From: Nemania diffusa
Taxonomy: Eukaryota; Ascomycota; Sordariomycetes; Xylariales; Xylariaceae
NCBI GenBank assembly: GCA_038501195.1
Contig: JBBPUQ010000004.1
Span: 2,356,001 to 2,420,000 of the forward strand
DNA: 64,000 bases
Direction: 5' to 3'
Position 1 is the stretch's first letter; every line of letters begins with the position of its first letter. The position numbers and the translations under genes were made by a program. Positions 33,199 to 43,308 of this stretch are shown here, piece after piece. A model generated the notes under the pieces. It made no database searches. It was given only the letters and a program-made list of their open reading frames with translations, and had not been told where the DNA came from.

Positions 33199-33952
33199 AT
33201 GGCTGCCAATCTTGTTGCTCTAGTTCTTGGCTCTGGCCCCCGAGTTGGTGCCTCCGTTGCTCAAAAGTTCGCCAGCAAAGGCTACAAAGTCGCTGTTGCT
33301 TCTAGACAGGGAACTAGCAGCCGGACTCCGGAGGGATATCTCTCCCTCAAGGCAGACTTTAGCAAACCAGACTCGATCCCGGCCTTGTTCGATGCAGTTA
33401 AGGCTGAATTCAATTCCCCTCCTAGCGTTGTCGTCTATAACGCCGCCGCGCTCACGCCCCCTCCAACCGAGAACTCTCTTTTCTCGATTCATGCCGACAA
33501 CGTGACGGCTGACTTGAATGTGAACACTGTGACTCCTTACGTCGCGGCCCAGCAAGCAGTCGCTGGGTGGGAGACGCTCCCAGCTGATACCAAGAAGGCG
33601 TTCATCTTCACCGGCAACATCCTAAACTTAAATGTGGTGCCCGTGCCGCTCTTCACTAATCTTGGCATGGGCAAGGCGGCCTCCGCATTCTGGATTGGCG
33701 TAGCCGATGGCACGTATTCGGCGAAGGGATATCGGTAGGGAACTCGAGAAAGATTCTATTAAAATGCGTAAAGCTAATTTTGGACGTTCTAGCTTCTTCT
33801 ACGCGGATGAGCGCTTGGAGGATGGTAAGAGCAAGGGGAATGCGATTGACGGTCCTGCTCACGCTGATTTTTATCTACAACTGGCAAACCATGAAGGCAC
33901 CGTGCCATGGCTTGCTACATTTGTCAAGGATAAGGGTTACGTCAAATTTTAG
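33199..33952 (+). CDS. Short-chain dehydrogenase/reductase-like protein
   Basis: Exons 33199-33734 and 33793-33952 (58-nt intron GTAGGG, GCTAATT branch, TTCTAG) give 231 residues. The N-terminal Rossmann part is clear: LVALVLGSGPRVGASVAQKF is a TGxxxGxG-type dinucleotide loop variant, then VASRQG and a VVVYNAAAL (NAG-like) block. The usual Tyr-x-x-x-Lys catalytic pair is not evident; the equivalent place reads LGMGKAAS, keeping the lysine but not the tyrosine. So it may be an atypical reductase or a non-catalytic nucleotide-binding protein. The end block GPAHADFYLQLANHEGTVPW is typical of an uncharacterised fungal SDR subgroup. It lies 310 bp from the AT-only element. Confidence 0.8.
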
Positions 33953-34606
33953 TGACTGCCGAACTCTAAATTCATATTTCGGGGGAGCTTATAGCTGGGA
34001 CAGTAGCGTTTCTGCAAATCATTAAGTCTGCTATCTATAAAGGCCGTACAAGAGCGGAGGGTAATAGTGTCATTAAGGGGTTGCTGTCTAACCTCCACGT
34101 TATAGGAGCGTTTAGTATAATGACAACTAATGTGTGTTTATGTTAATTAATTTCTTTGGCGGTAAAAACGTGCGATTAGAGAATATTTTGGACCATTGCC
34201 ATGTGTGTAGTATCAACCTAGGCTAAGGCTAGCATAATGTTTACCCTCTTTCGTCCGATACTATTTAAATTCAACTTACAATGATCTTATACTTTTGTGC
34301 CTGCTTAAACTACATAGACCATGTATGGTTAGTTAGTAAGCTGGGAGTATCGTCATATTAAAACCGAGCGGATGTACATTTTCATCGCCAGAAATGCCAA
34401 GGTGTTAATACATATTCAGGAGAGGGGAGTGAATAGCATCAGATCCCTAGACTCTTATCAGAAATGTTGATTATGCTATAGTAACACTATCAAATCATGC
34501 CGTTCGTAACTTCGTCGTCACGAGTTAGCGATTTAGTAGTGTTCCTGTAATTCTATTCCTTCAAGGAGAACTCTTAGTTACAATGAAAGTAGCCTTAGGA
34601 GTGGCT
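33953..34606. other. Convergent spacer, no gene seen
   Basis: Lies between the 3' ends of the SDR-like gene and the PAP2 gene. AT-leaning, with no protein-like frame. Confidence 0.45.
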
Positions 34607-35842
34607 TCACGAAGCAGTCCGATTTGCGGTGCCGGGCCCAATGCCATGTTCACTTTCCGGACCCGCATGGCTCCCATTAGGCGATAAGGTGGCATCACTC
34701 TCTTCCCTGGCCAGCGATCTCCAGCCAGCACGAGCGGTGGCAACCAGATCTGAGCTCTGGTACCCATCGAACGGCACGCTGCGGCTGAGAGGTATGTGAT
34801 TGATCCGCCAGTCGAAAAGGCTAGGGTACACCATTCGGAACGCCGCGGATGCTATTAACGCCCCGATCGTAGCGCCGCCGGCGACATCGTACCAGCTATG
34901 TGTGTTGTCGATGATGACGGTCCCACAGAGCAACACAGTGCCCAGCATAGGGACCAGAAGAGCAATAAGCTTCCACAGGGGTGTGTGATAGTTGGCGAAG
35001 ACCTTCAGCTTGGCATTGATATATAGGCAGAGATATAGCATTGCTGCTGCCATAGTTGTGGAGTGGCCGCTTGGGAAGCCTTGCATTGCATTTCGAAGCT
35101 TTCCGACATCCGTACTTGTACAGGCGTCTATGGTCCACATGTCCTTGCGAAAGCCAATGCCATTCAGGCCGGTTTTGTTGCCTTCATTCTTTGCGTGCTC
35201 GCTGTCTGGCTGGCAGACATCATAGAAATTCGGCCTTAAGCCCCCAATGAATGCTTTCGTGGTGCCTTGAAATGCGGCGGATGTTAAGAGAGCATATGTA
35301 AAGCCTAATAGAGCATTGTTCAGATCCCAAAAGCACCGAATCCGCAATTGCATCAGCAAGATGACGATCGTCGGGAAAGCGATGGCAACTATGGCGATCA
35401 GCCAGTTGCTGACCATTTGCTTCCGAGCTGGATAGGCGAAACTAAGAGGTATAATTGATACTGGGGTCGAGGTTGAGGATGAGTTGGTTTCGCTCATCCG
35501 AACGTCCAATGGGAATACGCGAATCCCCAGTGGTGATGCTAGGTAATACACCTCAGCAAGGTCAGCTACATATGCGTCAAGTGTTAATAATCTCGTGTAG
35601 GAGTAGCCTACTGGAAATACACAAGCTCCGACGATAAACACGGTCAGTATATCAAGCCATGTAACCTTAATCCATTGTCCAAATGTCGGGCGTTTTTCAA
35701 CCACGTAAGGATCCCTTGTGAAGCAGGTTGAGGACAGCCTTCGTGCCTTGGAATTCGCGTTTGATGGAGGCCGCGGACTTGCTCTAGTCGTAGAGATATT
35801 GGACGACCGCACCGGGCCAGGGCTACCAGGCTGTTGATCCAT
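34607..35842 (-). CDS. PAP2-family lipid phosphate phosphatase (DPP1/LPP-like)
   Basis: A single exon of 411 residues from ATG 35842. The three PAP2 signature motifs are present: KAFIGGLRP (KxxxxxxRP), GFPSGHS (PSGH) and DNTHSWYDV (the SRxxxxxHxxxD region with catalytic His). About six hydrophobic spans are seen, including WLDILTVFIVGACVFPVGY, NWLIAIVAIAFPTIVILLM and LIALLVPMLGTVLLCGTVII. Such integral membrane enzymes dephosphorylate phosphatidic acid, diacylglycerol pyrophosphate or related lipids. The N- and C-terminal tails are polar and serine-rich and probably cytosolic. A non-membrane linker between spans (RMSETNSSSTSTP) is somewhat long. Substrate choice cannot be read. Confidence 0.9.
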   Translation of the reverse strand: MDQQPGSPGPVRSSNISTTRASPRPPSNANSKARRLSSTCFTRDPYVVEKRPTFGQWIKVTWLDILTVFIVGACVFPVGYSYTRLLTLDAYVADLAEVYYLASPLGIRVFPLDVRMSETNSSSTSTPVSIIPLSFAYPARKQMVSNWLIAIVAIAFPTIVILLMQLRIRCFWDLNNALLGFTYALLTSAAFQGTTKAFIGGLRPNFYDVCQPDSEHAKNEGNKTGLNGIGFRKDMWTIDACTSTDVGKLRNAMQGFPSGHSTTMAAAMLYLCLYINAKLKVFANYHTPLWKLIALLVPMLGTVLLCGTVIIDNTHSWYDVAGGATIGALIASAAFRMVYPSLFDWRINHIPLSRSVPFDGYQSSDLVATARAGWRSLAREESDATLSPNGSHAGPESEHGIGPGTANRTAS

Positions 35843-36443
35843 GGATCTACGGCCTGTCTACTTGTCAAGTAGAAAAAGGCTGTTACGTGGGTGTAGCCAC
35901 GGGTCGCGAAGGAATTTGTGAACATCGATATTTAGTGAGCAATGATGGCTTTGTAGAGGTCCATTCTAGTGTGATATTATAGGTAAGTAGGTAGGAAAGA
36001 ATGAGGTTTAGCAAAACGACAGGTTTAGTCTTCAAATGATATAGTCCTAGCGAGCCTCGTACGGATCCTCACTTCCCTCGTACATCGAAATGAACAGAAT
36101 CTTGTGGCAGGTCTAATGTTATTCGATGTCTCTTGCGTCATCTCGTCAAGCAGAAAGAGGTCGAGGGAAAGAGGCGCCGAGTTGGCCTTTACAAATCCGA
36201 AGATTGAAACCCTCCTAGAATGGCACTGTCATTAGTCTAGTCCTTATATGAGAGTAGCATATGTGTACGTGCCTAGAAATTAGTATCGCTGAAGTAAGGG
36301 GTCTAGATCTACTGATATTTCGATCTAGCAATGTTTGTAAGAGCCATGTATATACCGAACAGCCAGTTTCGCTTATACATCCCACGTATTGAGAACCGGC
36401 ATGATCATTAAGTAACTGGGTTATAAGGGCTCCATCATGTTGA
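35843..36443. other. Spacer between two minus-strand genes, no gene seen
   Basis: No coding signal. Contains a TAGGTAAGTAGGTAGG cluster near 35982. It probably holds the promoter of the PAP2 gene and the 3' flank of the SelO gene. Confidence 0.4.
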
Positions 36444-38441
36444 TCACGAGCTGCAGCTGCACTGCAGAGCTCGCCCAACCTTTGGCACGTCAGAAATCCA
36501 CCGTCTCTCTTCCTCCCTATCGCCATCGTAGGTCTTCCCATTGAACTCACGTCCAGCCCAGCTGTCTTCGAATGGATGCAGTGCCATCGTCATAACCCTA
36601 TCTAAAACATCTCTCTCTTTCTCTTTCTCGACGCGGCGGATAATCTCGTCGAGAATCCAGCCCCGAGGAATGAAACTAGGGTTCGTTTTCTTCATGGCTG
36701 CGGTGCGCTCTGCTTCTGCCTCCTCGGATACGATTGAGCCGTCACCCCAATCTTCCAGAATGCGTAACCTCCACCTCGCAAGCCAGGCACCGACACGTTT
36801 GCGGCCCTCTTCCTCGCCCCCAAGACCCGTAACGCCGTCCTGGTAAAAGAATACGGACGCCTTGTCCTGGCGCGCTTGCTCTGACTCAAGCTCGGATATC
36901 TTGACACTACTTAGGCGCCGGAAGAACAAGTTAAAGTCTAATTCTAAAGCCTCCATGGTATCTAGCAGTTCGCTAAACAATTGCTCAAAATCGCTCTCTT
37001 TGGAATTCTTCAGGCCTAGTCGTGCAGTCATAACCCTCTTATACTCGCCAAGGAACACGGCCTTGTACTCTTCTCCGGTTTGCGTGATGAGCTTCTCGGC
37101 CCTCGCAACAAGTCCAGGTGCTTGGTCTTCGGTGACGCCGTCCTTGACGAAAACTTCTTCATCCACGCCCTCACCGGCGCCTAAAAGCTCGCCTAATGAC
37201 TCGCCTAGCCGTACGAGATTCCACCATATGATACTAGGTTGGTTCCGATAGCTATATCGTAATAGCGAATCATCGTGGTTGGGTGTATACATAGGATCGA
37301 AATTATCCATGAATGCAAAGGGGCCGAAGTCGACACTTAGTCCGAACAAGGATGTATTATCGGTATTCAACACGCCGTTCATGAACCCATAAGCCTGCCA
37401 CTTCGCTACCGTGAGTGCATTCCTCCGTACAACCTCTCGGTATAAGCGAGTAAAGCGGTTCTCGGCCGACTCGGAGGGGCCCTCTGTCTTATCGGACGGT
37501 ACGCCGCGCTGCGGCGCTGGACTCTCGGTTGGCTTATCCGGGTCTTCGAGGCGAGCAGGTAGTGTCTCCCAACCACCGAATACATCCTCGGCGAGATATG
37601 TGGCGAGCTGGCGAATGAGCTTCCGATCACCCCGAGCGCGAAGGATATCAAAATTGCCCACGCGCAGCCAGGTCTGCGCAAAGCGCGCCACGATGGCACC
37701 CGGCTCGATAGTCTCGCGGAATATCTTCTCGTGCGGCAGGAACGTCAAGCTCAGGGCGCGCGTGCTCGGTATGCCGAGGGCATTCAGCGCCTCGCTCACA
37801 ACGAATTCCCTGATGCTACTCCTCAGCACGGCCTTGCCGTCCGCGAACCGGCTATATGGTGTGATACCCGCGCCCTTGAGCTGCAGCTCGTAGCGCACGC
37901 TGGTCTCGGGGTTGGTGGTCTCGAAGAGCGAGATGGCGCGCCCGTCGCCGAGCTGCCCGGCCCACGAGCCGAACTGAAAGCCGCCGTAGCACTGCGCCCA
38001 GGGATATCCCCCCTCGCCCTTCTCCTCGTCCCACCCTTGCAGCTTGTTCCCTGCCACCGTGGCCACGAAGTCGGCGCTCTTCTCGTCGCCGGGGCTGATG
38101 CCGAGGTCGCGCATGGCTGCCGGGCTCACGGCGAGCAGTTCCGGCTCCTTCGAGAGCTGCGGGCGCACCCAGGTGAAGATGGCATCGCGGACGGTGCGCG
38201 CCTTGATGTCGCCCCGCGGGGTCTTGTGCGAGTCGGCCGGCGTCGGGTATAGGGCGTCGGGCGGTAGCTTGGATGTGAAGTTCCACGATTTCGGGATATC
38301 ATTTATCGATGCGCCGGCGACGGCGCCGTTGGTTGTGGACGACGCCATTTGCTGTGCGCGTCGGCGTTGCGCTCGCTGGAGGGGTCGACTGAGGGGGAGG
38401 ATTCGAGAACTACTGCGGGACAGAATGCGGTTGAAGAGCAT
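36444..38441 (-). CDS. Protein adenylyltransferase SelO (YdiU/FMP40 family), mitochondrial
   Basis: A single exon of 665 residues from ATG 38441. The first ~31 residues are arginine/serine-rich and amphipathic (MLFNRILSRSSSRILPLSRP), a good mitochondrial presequence; MASSTTNG at residue 32 is an alternative start. SelO blocks: YGGFQFGSWAGQLGDGRAIS, YELQLKGAGITPYSRFADGK, LRSSIREFVVSEAL and the active-site stretch YGFMNGVLNTDN, then GPFAFMDNFDP. SelO is a pseudokinase-fold enzyme that transfers AMP to protein hydroxyls, linked to oxidative stress. The C-terminus LQCSCSS has a cysteine two residues before the end, where vertebrate SelO has selenocysteine. The 5' third is very GC-rich. Confidence 0.93.
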   Translation of the reverse strand: MLFNRILSRSSSRILPLSRPLQRAQRRRAQQMASSTTNGAVAGASINDIPKSWNFTSKLPPDALYPTPADSHKTPRGDIKARTVRDAIFTWVRPQLSKEPELLAVSPAAMRDLGISPGDEKSADFVATVAGNKLQGWDEEKGEGGYPWAQCYGGFQFGSWAGQLGDGRAISLFETTNPETSVRYELQLKGAGITPYSRFADGKAVLRSSIREFVVSEALNALGIPSTRALSLTFLPHEKIFRETIEPGAIVARFAQTWLRVGNFDILRARGDRKLIRQLATYLAEDVFGGWETLPARLEDPDKPTESPAPQRGVPSDKTEGPSESAENRFTRLYREVVRRNALTVAKWQAYGFMNGVLNTDNTSLFGLSVDFGPFAFMDNFDPMYTPNHDDSLLRYSYRNQPSIIWWNLVRLGESLGELLGAGEGVDEEVFVKDGVTEDQAPGLVARAEKLITQTGEEYKAVFLGEYKRVMTARLGLKNSKESDFEQLFSELLDTMEALELDFNLFFRRLSSVKISELESEQARQDKASVFFYQDGVTGLGGEEEGRKRVGAWLARWRLRILEDWGDGSIVSEEAEAERTAAMKKTNPSFIPRGWILDEIIRRVEKEKERDVLDRVMTMALHPFEDSWAGREFNGKTYDGDREEERRWISDVPKVGRALQCSCSS

Positions 38442-39489
38442 AAAGTACTAGAGAGAGATTACGCTCACGAGCAGGAGAGTCCGTAAAAATATACAAACGA
38501 ATAAAACCTATAGAGCATATTAGGGAGGGGGAGAGGTCAGGGGATCAAAGAGGCCGAGCGGGAATAGATAGGTATGTTCTTTCAAGAGGGGCGTTGAAGA
38601 ATTACTACAACAATACAATGCTACGTAGACTACTGCATGTAGCTGCGGCCCGCCGATGATGAGGAATTAGTGGCGGGGTATGTCGTCACAGCTCATTTCA
38701 CTGCTAAAAATCGCCGAGCCTTCCGTTGCCACTTATACAGAGTATACTAGAGTACACGCATCAGCAACATCACTCAATTCACTGAGAAAATTTTATGATC
38801 TTAGGTATTTATATTGGTGATAGTTTAAAAACTCGATATTAGAACAATCTATATCGGTTCTACACCATGTATTAGTTGGAATATTAACTGTGGCATAATC
38901 CTGGTTGAAGATCTAGGCTCTGAAATAGTGTTATCTTATACTAGCTACCTCAAGTCTCCGGTCATCCCGTTCACTCCGGGCATGGCTCCCGAGGTCCGAA
39001 TCGTAAGCCGTATCTCCCGACTTTGAGGTAATGATATAAGGGTTGGCTAGAACTCAATGGTTAAAAGATATCTTTAGTTTTCATTCTCTGTTGTGGTATT
39101 TTGAATGGGTCTCACCTCGTGTCTACTCTACTATCCCTTTGGGTGCCGACTCGGCACCAGTACATACATATATTAGATTAACCCAATCAGATGTTTCCTT
39201 AAGCATCATACTTTTCCCCGATTGGTGCATCTGAGTCCGCTTTTACACACAAAAGGAATCTGTAGCTGTGACTATTCATACACTAGCGATCGCGCTAGAT
39301 TAAGGGGGGAAATTCACCTACCTCGGATAGCAAATTTGTGGAATATCTCTAGCTCTAAATACATGTTGTGCGCCCTTATTATCTGTTGAAATAACCTCCT
39401 AAGATCGTATTTTTTTTTTCTAAATTTGTAATACAGTCTATCATCCTATCATGAACTCGTTGCAATCCTTTTATTTCGTCTCATTATCA
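38442..39489. other. Intergenic, no gene seen
   Basis: About 1 kb of spacer upstream of SelO and downstream of the DUF6604 gene. One 63-codon frame (39043-39234) has no family signal. Confidence 0.4.
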
Positions 39490-42092
39490 TCACTTATCAT
39501 CATCGTCGATTTCAAACTCAATGGGCATGCCCAATTGCTCTCCTAGGACCTTATTACAGATCATGGCAGATGCCCCTGAACCAAAGAAGACGTTCATAGC
39601 TTCGGCCGCTAACTGCAACGGTCGGCGATCCGACACGCCGTTCTCTAGGCCGCTGGCCGCCCTGAAGATCCAACCAACCACCCATGGGAGTTCGGACTCC
39701 TTCTCCAAGTATGCTGGGGTGAAGAGCTGTCTCAGGACGGGATCACACGAGTCCTTCACAGACCGCAGGAGCCGCCAGCACCAGCGGTGCATGTTCAGGT
39801 ACGGATACACGTACTCCAGCGTCTCGACATGTAGGCCGAAAACAAGGGGTTTGAGAAGCTGATCAAGAGGCATATTGCCCTTCTTCGCGGCCCGGCTAAA
39901 TCCCTGGCTCTTCTGTTGTTGTCGCAGCTTCTTCTTTTCTTCAAGCTTTTTGGGATCCTCAATTCGGCCGATCTCAAAAGCGCCTCCCTCTCCGATGTTC
40001 TCGTGCTCAAACAGGCTGAGCTCAATGATTTGACTCACTTGTTCCGGAGTGAAGTCTACTTGGCGGCTATTCTCTACATACCGCTCTTGGAACATGCACA
40101 AGACGGGTGACGCGTCCTCCTTGAGGCCGCGAGGGCCGGCTTTGGATTCCAGGGGCGTATTCTTGCGTTTTCCCTTGATCATGGCTGCAGCAGAGGTCCC
40201 CATTTGTAGACAAAACTTCTTCAAGTAATCTTGGGGTGTGGCTGGCAGCTCACCGCCGACGAAGAAGCTATCCTCGCCCAGATTGGTGACGAGAACGTCC
40301 ATGTCGAGCCACTTATCATCTAGAAGGCCTTCGTGGCGCAATGCGTTATAGAGATGTTCGCAGTACTGAATCGAGCCCCAGGCATTAGCGACGGCTAAGC
40401 CGGCGTCGCGGTATCGAGAGCGGTAGTGGTAGAGGAAGAGCCCACATGTGAGAGGCGACATGCGGTAAAGTCGGTGGGTTTCTTTGTCTTGTAATTCAAC
40501 GCCTACTTGTCGGTACAGTTTGACTTGGGCAGCACGTAATGGATCCTTACCGAGCCATTGAATGCCCTGTTGGAGATTTCGTATCCACTGGTCGTTGGAC
40601 GCCGGCCATATGTTGATCTTGAGTTTGGCATGGAAGTCAAAGTACAATTTGATGTCATTATCCATCAACGTGGTGTGAGAGACTAGAGTATTGAAGGGTC
40701 TCGCAATCTCCTTACCTAGTTCATAAGTGATATCAAGAAAGATCTGCGCGGCAAATACCGCATAAAAGGGCACTTCTTTGGTCTGACTTAACTCCTCCAT
40801 GCCACGTTGGAACGCATCTTTGACAGGCCAGTCACTCACGCCCCGAATGGTAGTCATAAGTTCAGTAAAGAAAGGCATAAGAAGCGCTCGATCATCGGAA
40901 AACTTCTCCCACCCCGTCTTGCGGGACCGGTCGCTCGCCGGGTCATAATATCCGAACATCCCTTCCTTGTAAACGGGAACCTGGCCTGGCTGCAGGACAT
41001 CAATGAACGCCAGGAGTAGTCGGTAGACTGAGAAGTATGTTTTGTTCCCGATATCGTAGGTTTCGTAATTGAACTGATGGTCAGCACCAACCGTGATATT
41101 GTCTGCCGACCAACCTTCCATCAAGCAATGGAAAATATAGATTTTTTTTAGCATCTCACCGACGCCCCCGTGTCTTTGTAGCAAAGGGAGGATATCCTCC
41201 AGTAGGTTTCTAACCAGCTCAATGGCAGTGTTAGTCGCGATGGCAACTGCTGCGAGATCGAAGACACCACCCTTGTAGCTAGACCAGATCCATCGTATAT
41301 GGGCGCGAACACGATTCATATCGTCCGTAGCGATAGTCAGGGCGAAGAATGCGTGCTCAAAGGACACGTCTGTTTCAGCTTCATAAACAGCGTTGTCTTG
41401 CTGGACCTTCACTGGCCTCTCAATGTCCGGCGCATCTAAGAATTCCTGCGAGGGCTCGTAGACATTGAGGCCCGCAAATCGATTTCTCAATTTCTCCTCC
41501 GCAGATGCACTTTCTTTCACCTCAGGGGTCGGCATGAAAGGCTTTAGAACCTCGCGTACTCGTTCCAACACTTCAGGGGACGTGGTTAGTATGAGTACCA
41601 TAGGGAAGATAGAGACAATGCATCACTAGCTCTCGTTGAGGACAACTGCTCACCTCCAATGAAATACTGATGTTTCGCATCTGAAATCTCACTGAGAGTT
41701 TTGCCATGGTCCTTGAGCTTGTCGCCAAAACTGGAACGAACAGTGATGACGCGGTCGATAGTCGTTTGGACTGTATCAGGGACAGGAGTAGCCTTTGCAG
41801 CGAGGTATTCCGCCAAAGGTACAAAGTCCTTGATGCTTATGATATACTTAGGACCTGTAGGAGGAGGAGGAGGTGGTTTCTGACTCGCGGCTTGCTTTTT
41901 GGCCTGGGCGCGGGCTTTTCCCTTGAGTCGGCCACCCCCGCTTGGTTTGCTGCTGGTCGTGGTAGACGCGGTTGTAGGGGAAAGATCAGCAGAGAAGCCG
42001 AGGGACTTGGCTGTAGAAGCGAGCCATGTTGCCACTGAGTCGGTGTCCTGCTTGTATAGCTGGTATGTGCTGGATAGAGCAGAGAACACCAT
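39490..42092 (-). CDS. DUF6604-domain protein, 839 aa
   Basis: Exons 42092-41654 and 41570-39490 join in phase 1. The 83-nt intron starts GTGAGC, has a CATACTAACC branch and ends CTGAAG. The start MVFSALSSTYQLYKQDTDSV and WLASTAKSLGF match the DUF6604 opening, followed by a LKGKARAQAKKQ basic block, a PPPPPP run and the YIISIKDFVPLAEYLAAKAT block. The splice restores YFIGGVLERVREVLKP, as the family requires. The remaining ~600 residues are helix-rich and end in an acidic tail (IEFEIDDDDK). No signal peptide or transmembrane segment is clear. DUF6604 proteins are filamentous-fungal, multi-copy and uncharacterised. It neighbours a kinase-TPR gene on the same strand. Confidence 0.88.
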
Positions 42093-43049
42093 TTTGCGAA
42101 AGACTGATGTACTGGTCAAGAAGCAATATGGATCTTGGAGTGTACATAGCAGTAATCTGGGCGTACGAATTCGAAGAACAAACGACTGGCCACTCTGTTT
42201 GCTGAGCGAGACCGGCTAAGACAGGTGTGAAGCAAGAACCCCTACAGAGTACACCGTAGCCATTATCTAGGTAGATTGATACCAGATAAGGCAGTGCCAG
42301 CAATTATGCAGGTAGAGACAGAATCGACCACAAGGGGATCCTTGTTAGGTTCTGGTTCAAGAACCTAAGGAGGTTAGGTAGCCCGGTCTAGTTATCCCAA
42401 CCGGTCCTAAAATTTCCCCAGACATATTGAAGGTTTTAATTGGTGTATTCCGCATGGGGCGTCAATTTGACAGCTGAGAATTTCCGGAAGTGGTTTAGGG
42501 CTGACTCGCGTTTTCTGAGAAAAAGCGATATGTTTTAGCAACCAGGGCTCGACGCAAATGTCCGTCATCTCGTCACATCTACCGTTCAACACCAAGGTAT
42601 CTATCAACCATGATTTCGTCGCCAATCTTCTAGCCCTCCCAGTCTTTGAGATTACCAACCATAAAGAGCTCTGAATGCCCTTACCTGTTCCGTGATAATC
42701 AGCATTGCAAGGTAAAGCTAGATATCTGGGCCCAAGAATCTTACATAGTCATGTATGCAGTTGCATCATCCTCGAGGTTTTTGAGCACCGTTTTGACATC
42801 ATCTGGGCGCGGACGAATCGACACACATGTTTCTTGTAGAAAAACGCGCTAGCCTTCTCATATATCGGGAAACCATGATCAGTGCTCTCCAATTCTTGTC
42901 GAATATCATTTGATAGTTCTAATCTAAGTTGGTTATTCTCGACTACATAAAGAGGGACGCTAGTTGGAGAGCTAGCAATGACTAACTTCCGCAACCCTTT
43001 GGGTTTCGGCTGGCATAAACAGCATCAAGCATGTCACCTAAGAGTCGGT
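42093..43049. other. Intergenic, no intact gene seen
   Basis: Spacer between the DUF6604 gene and the P450 relic. Frames on the minus strand (42407-42658, 42749-42994) contain no recognisable P450 haem motif or other family signal, though they may be unrecognisable relic. Confidence 0.4.
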
Positions 43050-43214
43050 ATGTGACTGTATTACCCACAAGCATATGGTTATGTTGGCACCGGGTGGGAT
43101 CATGAGTGTCCGATCGCCCATTGGAATTGGTAGCGTTGCTCTCGAGGTAAGTCTCGGTAAAGACATGACTGGAGGGCAAACACGCAAAGTTTCTAACAGG
43201 ACATAGTGTAGATA
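43050..43214 (-). pseudogene. Cytochrome P450 fragment (relic)
   Basis: About 55 codons on the minus strand read as the K-helix region of a P450: YLHYVLLETLRVCPPVMSLP with the ExxR motif (ETLR), then an RxA.LP stretch and PPGANITICLWVIQSH, which matches the beta segment and meander leading to haem binding. No haem-binding FxxGxRxCxG motif follows within the next ~300 bp, and no upstream P450 exon is seen, because the kinase gene stop lies at 43309. This is therefore a dead fragment of a monooxygenase gene. Confidence 0.7.
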
Positions 43215-43308
43215 CACATGGGTATCCACGCGGCTCGACACGAGTCTAGTTAGGTACCTGTCCTTGGACATTGTCCGATCTTCTCCTCTAACTTCAATCA
43301 ATAAAAGT

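Noticed and set aside
37731..38451. Long plus-strand frames opposite SelO
   Set aside because: Shadows of the GC-rich SelO coding strand.
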